The notes below the pieces were generated by a model. It was not told the DNA's origin. It saw nothing but the letters and a program-made list of their open reading frames with translations, and searched no databases. A stretch of 64,000 nucleotides of DNA from Pedobacter sp. Leaf41. Its GTDB lineage: Bacteria > Bacteroidota > Bacteroidia > Sphingobacteriales > Sphingobacteriaceae. How positions within the stretch are numbered: position 1 is the first letter of the stretch; each line of letters opens with the position of its first letter. This document shows positions 57,581 to 64,000 of the stretch, piece after piece. The position numbers and the translations under genes were made by a program. The DNA lies in the NCBI RefSeq assembly GCF_001422545.1, contig NZ_LMLE01000006.1:52982-116981 (forward strand). Direction: 5' to 3'.

Positions 57581-59554
57581 ATGAGTCATCCACACGATAA
57601 AGACGATAACTGTTGCAGTAGCAAAGCACACCAAGATCAGCACCAGCATAAGCACGCAGAGGGTGATGAGCAAGATCATGATCACGGTGGCGATCCGTCA
57701 TCTTTTAAAGCATATTTGCCCGCAACAGTAACGTTAATCATGTTACTTATTGGTATTGTATTTGATAATTTTTTAAAGATCGATGCATTTAAAATTATTC
57801 GTCCGTATTGGTATATTGTAGCTTATTTACCTGTAGGCATTCCGGTTTTAAAAGAGGTTTGGGAAACTTTTAAAGCCAAAGATTTTTTTACCGAATTTTC
57901 TTTAATGTCTATTGCAACCATTGGCGCTTTCGCTATTGGAGAATACCCTGAGGGCGTTACGGTCATGTTATTTTACACTATCGGCGAGCTTTTTCAAATG
58001 GCCGCAGTGAATCGGGCGAAGAGAAATATTTCTGCCTTGCTCGATGTTCGGGCTGATGTAGCCAGCGTGTTGCGAAACGGAAAATACGAAACCGTAAATC
58101 CGGAAACAGTAGCCATTGGGGAAATTATTCAGGTTAAAGCCGGTGAAAAAATCGCTTTAGATGGCGAAATGTTATCAGATAAAAGCAGTTTCAATACCGC
58201 TGCTTTAACAGGTGAAAGTAAGCCAAAAACCATTAATAAAGGCGAAAAGGTATTAGCGGGAATGCTCAATTTGGATAGGGTTATTGAAATTAAAGTAACC
58301 AAAGCTTTTGCAGATAGTGCGCTTTCGCGGATTTTAGAGATGGTACAAAATGCCACAACCCGTAAAGCAAAAACAGAATTGTTTATCCGTAAATTTGCTA
58401 AAATATATACGCCAATCGTGTTCTTTTTGGCGTTGGCTTTGGTTACTGTCCCGATTTTAATTTTGGGTAAAGATTATCATTTTCAAACCTGGCTATACCG
58501 CTCACTCGTGTTTCTGGTTATTTCTTGTCCTTGTGCCTTGGTTATTTCTATTCCCCTTGGCTATTTCGGTGGAATTGGCGCTGCCTCTGCTCACGGAATT
58601 TTGTTTAAAGGCTCCAACTTTTTAGATCTGATCGCCAAACTAAACACGGTTGTAATGGACAAAACCGGAACGCTTACCAAAGGTGTGTTCAACGTTCAGC
58701 AGGTGGAGAGTTTAATTGATAGAGAGGAATTTATAACATTATTAGCTGCTGTTGAAGGAAAATCTACACACCCTATTGCAAAAGCCATTGTAGAATATGC
58801 CGCGGAAAAAGAACTCCATGCTGCCGAAAATATCGAAGAAATTGCTGGAATGGGTTTAAAAGGGGTTGTTGACGGCAAAGAAGTTCTGGCCGGAAACGTT
58901 AAACTTCTGGAGAAATTTAAAATTGATTTCGACATTAAAATAAAGGATATAGTTGAAAGTATTGTGGTACTGGCTGTAGATGGAAAATATGCCGGCTACG
59001 TTTTAATTGCCGATGAAATTAAAGAGGATGCAGTATTGGCTATTGAACAACTGCATGAAAATGGCGTAAAACAGGTTGTCATGTTAAGTGGAGACAAAAC
59101 ATCGATTGTAAAAAAGGTGGCTGTTGTTTTAGGTATTGATTCTTATTTCGGCGATTTACTGCCGGAAGATAAGGTTGCTAAACTCGAAGAAATTAAAAAA
59201 GATAAAACTAAAGTTGTAGCTTTTGTCGGCGATGGAATAAATGATACGCCTGTTTTAGCGATCAGTGATATTGGTATGGCAATGGGCGCTATGGGTAGCG
59301 ATGCGGCTATAGAAACAGCAGATGTGGTAATTCAGACTGATCAGCCGTCGAAAATTGCAACTGCAATCAAAATTGGTAAAGCAACTAGGAAAGTAGTCAT
59401 TCAAAATATAGTTTTGGCCTTTGCAGTAAAGGCATTGGTTTTAATTTTAGGGGCAGGTGGCGTGGCAACCATGTGGGAAGCAGTGTTCGCAGATGTTGGA
59501 GTAGCATTATTGGCTATCTTGAACGCCGTCAGGATTCAAAAGATGCAGTTTTAA
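57581..59554 (+). CDS. P1B-type heavy-metal ATPase (Zn/Cd/Pb exporter-like)
   Basis: A 657-residue metal-exporting P-type ATPase. The N-terminus lacks the usual HMA metal-binding domain and instead has a His/Asp-rich stretch (about residues 2-37, HQDQHQHKHAEGDEQDHDHG). Core motifs are complete: ALTGESKP, SCPCALVIS (membrane CPC), MDKTGTLTKG (phosphorylated Asp), HPIAKAIVEY and GDGINDTPVL. A conserved Asp in FADVGVALLAILNAVR in the last membrane helix indicates the P1B-2 (Zn2+/Cd2+/Pb2+) group, as in ZntA. No metalloregulator is adjacent. Confidence 0.93.
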   Translation: MSHPHDKDDNCCSSKAHQDQHQHKHAEGDEQDHDHGGDPSSFKAYLPATVTLIMLLIGIVFDNFLKIDAFKIIRPYWYIVAYLPVGIPVLKEVWETFKAKDFFTEFSLMSIATIGAFAIGEYPEGVTVMLFYTIGELFQMAAVNRAKRNISALLDVRADVASVLRNGKYETVNPETVAIGEIIQVKAGEKIALDGEMLSDKSSFNTAALTGESKPKTINKGEKVLAGMLNLDRVIEIKVTKAFADSALSRILEMVQNATTRKAKTELFIRKFAKIYTPIVFFLALALVTVPILILGKDYHFQTWLYRSLVFLVISCPCALVISIPLGYFGGIGAASAHGILFKGSNFLDLIAKLNTVVMDKTGTLTKGVFNVQQVESLIDREEFITLLAAVEGKSTHPIAKAIVEYAAEKELHAAENIEEIAGMGLKGVVDGKEVLAGNVKLLEKFKIDFDIKIKDIVESIVVLAVDGKYAGYVLIADEIKEDAVLAIEQLHENGVKQVVMLSGDKTSIVKKVAVVLGIDSYFGDLLPEDKVAKLEEIKKDKTKVVAFVGDGINDTPVLAISDIGMAMGAMGSDAAIETADVVIQTDQPSKIATAIKIGKATRKVVIQNIVLAFAVKALVLILGAGGVATMWEAVFADVGVALLAILNAVRIQKMQF

Positions 59555-59582
59555 TTTACTACAGAATTGAGTATATTTGGTT

Positions 59583-60215
59583 ATGTCTGAGCCGATTCCA
59601 TATCCTGAAATACATGATGAACCCGTTCGTCAATTCAATGATATTGATGCATCGTTGACTTATAGCTATGCAAATTACTTAAACTGGCTTTTTGAAGAGA
59701 GAGTAGAGCTGATTAAAGGAACAATCTTTAAGATGAGTCCTGCTGCTTCACGGGTGCATCAGGAAATATTTAGAAACATTTTCATGAAAATTGGGAATTT
59801 TTTGGAAGGCCAGCCTTGCAAATTTTATGCTGCTCCTTTTGATGTTCGCTTCCCAAAGGAAAGTAAAGCTGATAAGGATGTCTTTACAGTGCTCCAGCCT
59901 GATATTTGTGTAATATGCGATAAAAGTAAATTGGATTATCGCGGTTGTATTGGCGCTCCTGATATTGTTGTTGAAATTCTCTCGCCAGGGAATAATAAAA
60001 AGGAATTGCTAAATAAATATCAGGTTTATGAAGAGTTTGGTGTGAAAGAATATTGGGTGGTTAGCCAAAGTGATCAAAGCATTCTTATTTATACTCTTAA
60101 CAATATTGGTAAATTTCAGCCTTCAAAAATATTTACCCTGAGTGAAAAAATTACTTCCTCTGTTTTGCCTGGTTTCGAGCTTCTTCTGGATGATGTTTTT
60201 GCAGATTTGGATTAG
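59583..60215 (+). CDS. Uma2 family endonuclease-like protein
   Basis: A 210-residue Uma2 (DUF820) protein with a PD-(D/E)XK-like core: FDVRFPK, VLQPDICVICDKSKLDY, GAPDIVVEILSPGNNKKEL and KYQVYEEFGVKEYWVV carry the putative Asp/Glu/Lys catalytic set. The ATG at 59583 is preferred over the TTG at 59577. Uma2 proteins are often in multiple copies per genome and predicted nucleases, but activity is unproven. It follows the metal ATPase by 28 bp. Confidence 0.88.
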   Translation: MSEPIPYPEIHDEPVRQFNDIDASLTYSYANYLNWLFEERVELIKGTIFKMSPAASRVHQEIFRNIFMKIGNFLEGQPCKFYAAPFDVRFPKESKADKDVFTVLQPDICVICDKSKLDYRGCIGAPDIVVEILSPGNNKKELLNKYQVYEEFGVKEYWVVSQSDQSILIYTLNNIGKFQPSKIFTLSEKITSSVLPGFELLLDDVFADLD

Positions 60216-60226
60216 GGTTTTGATTA

Positions 60227-60306
60227 CCGTTGATTGAAACCAACGGCAATGAACTTCGAAAGTTATAAGGAGGTTTCTAATTTTTTCCGTTGGTTTAAAC
60301 CAACGG
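60227..60306. repeat. Palindromic repeat pair CCGTTG..CAACGG
   Basis: CCGTTGATTGAAACCAACGG at 60227-60246 and the perfect palindrome CCGTTGGTTTAAACCAACGG at 60287-60306, exactly 60 bp apart and each followed by CAATGAA. Typical small dispersed intergenic palindromes; could form strong hairpins in RNA. Confidence 0.85.
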
Positions 60307-60611
60307 CAATGAAAGGAAAACCCGATAATTTATTCACATTTCATTGCAGGTTGCTCTAGCTGCCTGACCTTTTAAATTTTGTTGGTTGGCTTCAGCCAAA
60401 ATATGCTATCTGTATTGGCCGAACAATTAAAGGTGTAGCAAACAGAATTTTCTAAACCTGATTGTAGTGTAAATACTTTTTGATGCAGGCTTAAACAAGC
60501 TTAGAATGACTTTCGCGAAAAGATTGCAACGAAAAGCAGGACTGACTTTGCAATGAAATGCAGGCCTGGCTTTTCAAATGAATTCTACTTTAAGTTTTGA
60601 CCCTAAAAACG
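60307..60611. other. Intergenic stretch before valS
   Basis: No gene. Contains a 14-bp palindrome TTGGCTTCAGCCAA near 60386 and mixed sequence like decayed intergenic repeat up to the valS promoter. Confidence 0.4.
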
Positions 60612-60619
60612 TATTTTTG
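60612..60619 (+). promoter_or_regulatory. valS promoter -7 element
   Basis: TATTTTTG, perfect TAnnTTTG, 29 bp before the valS ATG. Same octamer as at 38499 and 44769; the -33 box is weak. Confidence 0.5.
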
Positions 60620-60648
60620 CCACTCAAATTGATACTGAATAATTTTTC

Positions 60649-63339
60649 ATGAGCATTTCCACGAAGTACAATCCTGCAGAAACAGAAGATAAATGGTATA
60701 GCTATTGGCTATCGAAAAAGTTTTTTCATTCCGAGCCTGATGAGCGTGAACCTTACACTATTGTAATTCCACCGCCAAATGTTACCGGAGTGCTGCATAT
60801 GGGGCACATGTTAAATAATACCATTCAGGATGTTTTGATTCGTAAAGCCCGTATGCAAGGCAAAAATGCTTGCTGGGTTCCGGGAACTGACCATGCATCT
60901 ATCGCAACCGAAGCAAAGGTAGTGGCGATGTTAAAGGAACAAGGCATCAATAAAAAAGACCTATCCCGCGAGGAATTTATGAAATACGCCTGGGAGTGGA
61001 AAGAGAAATACGGCGGGATTATTTTAGAACAATTAAAGAAATTAGGTGCAAGTTGCGATTGGGACCGTACGCGTTTCACGATGGAAGAAGATCTTTCTGA
61101 AGCCGTAATCGATTCCTTTATTCACTTGTACAAAAAGGGTTGGATTTATCGCGGTATCCGGATGGTAAATTGGGATCCGGCAGGTAAAACTGCCGTATCT
61201 GATGAAGAGGTAATCCGTAAGGAAGTAAATCAAAAACTATATTACATTCGCTATACTATTGTTGGTGAAAAGACTGCTGACTCCGGACTTAAGACTTCTG
61301 ACTATCTTGTTGTTGCAACTACCCGTCCGGAAACGATAATGGCTGATGCCGCAATTTGTATTAACCCGAACGACGAACGGTTTACCCACCTAAAAGGTAA
61401 AAAGGTTTTTGTGCCATTGGTGAACCATGAAATTCCGGTTATAGAGGATGAATATGTTGATATTGAGTTTGGTACAGGTTGTTTAAAAGTTACTCCGGCA
61501 CATGATTTGAACGATTATGAGCTAGGTGTGAAACACAATTTGCCCGTAACCGATATCTTGAATGATGATGGAACCTTAAATGAATTGGCGGTCATTTTAG
61601 TGGGTGAGGACAGGTTTGTTGCCCGTAAAAAAATTGCCAAAATGCTGGAAGAGGCTGGTCATCTGGATAAAGTTGAAGACTATAAATCGCAGGTTGGTTT
61701 CTCGGAACGTACAGATGCTGCAATTGAACCAAAACTTTCTATGCAGTGGTTTGTAAAGATGAAAGAAATGGCTCAGCCGGCTTTGGATGACGTTTTAAAC
61801 GGTGAGGTTAACCTGATTCCCAATAAATTCGAAAATACTTATCGCCACTGGATGGAGAATGTTCGCGATTGGAATATTTCTCGTCAGCTTTGGTGGGGGC
61901 AACGCATTCCGGCTTGGTATGATGATAAAGGAAACTGGGTAGTTGCTAAAACGAAAGATGAAGCTTTAGAAGAATTTTGGAAGAAAAAACATTTAGACGA
62001 AAATTATTCAGAAGCTGAAAAAGCTGGTTTTAAGCATCAGCTAGAGCCCTTTTTAAGGCAAGATGAGGATGTAATGGATACCTGGTTCTCTTCCTGGTTA
62101 TGGCCAATTTCGGTTTTTGATGGATTTAAAAATCCTGATAATAAGGATATAAATTACTATTATCCAACCAATGATTTGGTTACGGCACCTGAAATTTTAT
62201 TCTTCTGGGTGGCACGTATGATTATGGCCGGACATGAGTTTATGGGCAAGAAACCATTTACAAATGTTTATTTAACCGGAATTGTGCGTGATAAGCTGGG
62301 TCGTAAGATGTCTAAATCTTTAGGCAACTCTCCAGACCCGATTGGATTGATAGAAAAGTATGGTGCTGATGCAGTGCGTGTGGGTATGTTAATGTCATCG
62401 CCCGCAGGCAACGATTTAATGTTCGATGAAAGTTACTGCGAACAGGGACGAAATTTCGCATCCAAAATATGGAATGCTTTCCGTTTGGTTAAAGGTTGGG
62501 AAGTTGATGAAAGCTTGGAAAATCCAAATACCCAGGCCATGTCATGGTTCGAAAATCGTTTCAAGGAAGCGCTTGTAGAAATTGAGGCGAATTTTAAACA
62601 ATACCGTTTATCAGAAGCATTAATGATCACTTACAAGCTGGTTTGGGATGATTTCTGTGCCTGGTATTTAGAAATGGTTAAACCTGCTTATCAACAGCCA
62701 ATTGATGCTGAAAGTTATCAAGCAACCATCTCGTTTTTCGAGAATATTATTAAGTTATTGCACCCCAATATGCCTTTCCTAACGGAAGAATTATGGCATG
62801 ATGATTTATTTGCTGAACGGGGAGAAATGGATTGCTGTATCGTTGCCGAATATCCGAAAGGTGGCTCAATAGACGAAAGTTTATTAAAAGACGCGGAGGT
62901 GATTAAAACTGTAATTGCCGAAATTAGGAATGTTCGTAATCAAAAACAGATTTCTCCGAAAGAAGCCTTGCCCTTAAGTTTAAAAGTGAATTCTGAGATT
63001 GACTATAAGAAATGGTTGAATGTGATATTCAAATTAGCAAATGTTTCTGAGGCTGAAATGGTGGATGATAAGATTGCAGGTGCAACTGCTTTTATGGCTG
63101 GTAAAGATGAATTTTTTATTCCCTTAACAGAAAATATTGATATTGATGCAGAACGCACCCGTTTAAATGCTGATTTGGTTTATTTACAGGGTTTCCTAAA
63201 ATCGGTTGATGCCAAACTGAGCAACGAACGTTTCGTTCAAAATGCCAAACCAGAAATTATCGCAAACGAGCGCAATAAAAAAGCAGATGCCGAAGCCAAA
63301 ATAAAGATTATTGAGGAAAGCCTGTTAATGCTTGGCTAG
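60649..63339 (+). CDS. valS: Valyl-tRNA synthetase
   Basis: An 896-residue class I synthetase that charges tRNA-Val and edits Thr-tRNA. HIGH motif HMGH at 50-53 in PPNVTGVLHMGHMLNN; WDPAGKTAVSDEEV and VATTRPETIMADAAI lead into the editing domain; KMSKS at 553-557 in DKLGRKMSKSLGNSPDP. The C-terminal coiled-coil tRNA arm (LNADLVYLQGFLKSVDAKLS) identifies ValRS rather than IleRS or LeuRS. At residues ~208-219 an in-frame segment encoded by 7-bp-period repeats (KTADSGLKTSDY) interrupts the usual sequence just before the editing domain. Confidence 0.97.
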   Translation: MSISTKYNPAETEDKWYSYWLSKKFFHSEPDEREPYTIVIPPPNVTGVLHMGHMLNNTIQDVLIRKARMQGKNACWVPGTDHASIATEAKVVAMLKEQGINKKDLSREEFMKYAWEWKEKYGGIILEQLKKLGASCDWDRTRFTMEEDLSEAVIDSFIHLYKKGWIYRGIRMVNWDPAGKTAVSDEEVIRKEVNQKLYYIRYTIVGEKTADSGLKTSDYLVVATTRPETIMADAAICINPNDERFTHLKGKKVFVPLVNHEIPVIEDEYVDIEFGTGCLKVTPAHDLNDYELGVKHNLPVTDILNDDGTLNELAVILVGEDRFVARKKIAKMLEEAGHLDKVEDYKSQVGFSERTDAAIEPKLSMQWFVKMKEMAQPALDDVLNGEVNLIPNKFENTYRHWMENVRDWNISRQLWWGQRIPAWYDDKGNWVVAKTKDEALEEFWKKKHLDENYSEAEKAGFKHQLEPFLRQDEDVMDTWFSSWLWPISVFDGFKNPDNKDINYYYPTNDLVTAPEILFFWVARMIMAGHEFMGKKPFTNVYLTGIVRDKLGRKMSKSLGNSPDPIGLIEKYGADAVRVGMLMSSPAGNDLMFDESYCEQGRNFASKIWNAFRLVKGWEVDESLENPNTQAMSWFENRFKEALVEIEANFKQYRLSEALMITYKLVWDDFCAWYLEMVKPAYQQPIDAESYQATISFFENIIKLLHPNMPFLTEELWHDDLFAERGEMDCCIVAEYPKGGSIDESLLKDAEVIKTVIAEIRNVRNQKQISPKEALPLSLKVNSEIDYKKWLNVIFKLANVSEAEMVDDKIAGATAFMAGKDEFFIPLTENIDIDAERTRLNADLVYLQGFLKSVDAKLSNERFVQNAKPEIIANERNKKADAEAKIKIIEESLLMLG
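61271..61305. repeat. 7-bp-period repeat inside valS
   Basis: Five successive 7-bp units of the pattern NGACTNN lie within the coding sequence. The pattern matches the intergenic tandem repeats at 13235 and 13486. Confidence 0.75.
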
Positions 63340-63347
63340 CGTTTGAT

Positions 63348-63570
63348 AATAACCTCACCCTATTAATGGTTGTGGTTCGGCAATTGTTCTGCTCTCCCTC
63401 TCCTTAAAGAGAGGGCTTTGCGGATTGTGCCTTTTCAACATAGGTTCAAACTGCCAACTTTCATTTCCCTCTCTTCAAGGAGAGGGATGCACTACATCTA
63501 ACAATAACTTCTTCCTTTCATAGGGTAAGTTTTTTTAATAAAATGAATTTTTAAGAAAACTTCAAAGCTC
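63348..63570. repeat. ~220-bp tandem repeat, copy 1
   Basis: Unit starts AATAACCTCACCCTATTAAT and ends near CATAGGGT. It contains hairpins CCCTCTC..GAGAGGG (about 63397-63417) and CCCTCTC..GAGAGGG (about 63468-63487). Begins 9 bp after valS. Confidence 0.9.
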
Positions 63571-63790
63571 AATAATCTCACCCTATAAATCGTTGTGCTT
63601 CGGCAATCGTTTTGCTCTCCCTCTCCTTGAAGAGAGGGCTTTGCGGATTGTGCTTTTCAACATAGGTTCAAAATGCAAACTTTCGTTTCCTTCTCTTCAA
63701 GGAGAGGGATGCGCTACATCTACAATAACTTCTTCCTTTAATAGGGTGGAGTTTTTAACAAAATATATTTTTAAGAGAGCTTCAAGCCTT
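63571..63790. repeat. ~220-bp tandem repeat, copy 2
   Basis: Aligned to copy 1 with a 223-bp offset and a few substitutions (for example CTATAAATCG for CTATTAATGG). Both internal hairpins are retained. A frame across it (63593-63850) is not credible as a gene. Confidence 0.9.
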
Positions 63791-64000
63791 AATAACCTCA
63801 CCTTATTAATGGTTGTAATCCGGCAATTTTTCTGCTCTCCCTCTCCTTAAAGAGAGGGCATTGCGGATTGTGCCTTTTCAACATAGGTTCAAACTGCCAA
63901 CTTTCATTTCCCTCTCTTCAAGTAGAGGGATGCACTGCATCTACAATAACCTCTTCCTTTCATAGGGTGAGGTTTCTAATTAAATTTTGATCGCAAAGAT
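63791..64000. repeat. ~220-bp tandem repeat, copy 3 (to window end)
   Basis: Offset 220 bp from copy 2. It ends with ATAGGGTGAGGTTT, the inverted match to the AACCTCACCCTAT at the unit start, so each unit is bounded by inverted repeats. Divergent sequence begins at about 63975, so the array probably ends here. Confidence 0.88.

Noticed and set aside
57446..57685. Minus-strand ORF overlapping the metal ATPase start
   Set aside because: Antisense shadow of the His-rich N-terminus and upstream repeat.
63593..63850. 85-aa ORF in the terminal repeats
   Set aside because: It spans the repeat boundary and translates hairpin sequence; not a gene.
63348..64000. CRISPR-like array of regular repeats
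   Set aside because: Whole ~220-bp units repeat with only substitutions; there are no short repeats separated by unique spacers and no cas genes.

Overview
The window looks like a chromosomal segment of a Bacteroidota bacterium, most likely Sphingobacteriaceae and probably Pedobacter (genus is an inference). Evidence: an AT-rich genome; promoters of the Bacteroidota type (TTG/TTTG, about 19 bp, TAnnTTTG); almost no Shine-Dalgarno sequences except at a few translation genes; a SusC-like TonB receptor with a carboxypeptidase-regulatory N-domain; a fused OlsF-type lipid acyltransferase; a FadL/GDSL-lipoprotein pair; DUF3467 directly after rpoC; and the order xerC-hpf-tRNAs-tuf-tRNA-Trp-secE-nusG-rplKAJL-rpoBC.

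Layout. 0-7.5 kb: an Mpo1-like membrane protein, a TonB-dependent receptor plus beta-helix lipoprotein pair, small unknown genes and a transglutaminase-like secreted protein. 7.5-8.7 kb: a probable small RNA and a GNAT acetyltransferase gene destroyed by a frameshift, a ~345-bp insertion and a nonsense codon. 8.8-13.9 kb: OlsF-like acyltransferase, ComEA-like protein, acyl-CoA dehydrogenase and small proteins. 14.0-31.5 kb: the translation/transcription core (rpsU, xerC, hpf, five tRNAs, tuf, secE, nusG, rplKAJL, rpoB, rpoC), interrupted between nusG and rplK by a two-gene secreted-protein island. 31.6-43.9 kb: DUF3467, FadL and GDSL lipoprotein, miaA, a pRiA4b ORF-3-like protein, cca, a TsaC-type gene, a DUF4136 lipoprotein, a glycosyltransferase, dapD, an Hsp15-like protein, an EcsC protein, guaD and an OmpH/Skp-like lipoprotein. 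43.9-63.3 kb: a repeat-built spacer, gyrB, truA, a YchJ-like protein, mazG and its partner genes, an AI-2E-type permease, an aldo/keto reductase, mnmD, an MmcQ-like protein, a DUF2625 protein, an M13 peptidase, a zinc/cadmium P-type ATPase, a Uma2 nuclease-like protein and valS. 63.3-64 kb: three head-to-tail ~220-bp repeats.

The core block makes ribosomal proteins, elongation factor, tRNAs and RNA polymerase together. hpf and rpsU link it to ribosome hibernation and to the unusual anti-Shine-Dalgarno control known in this phylum. miaA, cca, truA, mnmD, the TsaC-type gene and valS add tRNA maturation and charging.

The most unusual content is non-coding. There is a compact orphan transcription unit at 7.6 kb. 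Several intergenic repeat families occur, including 7-bp-period repeats that have also entered coding sequence (valS and a glycosyltransferase N-terminus). Inverted-repeat elements lie upstream of gyrB and of the metal ATPase. A consensus promoter upstream of rplK may explain how the ribosomal operon tolerates the inserted island. No phage, plasmid, CRISPR array, rRNA operon or transposase gene was seen.
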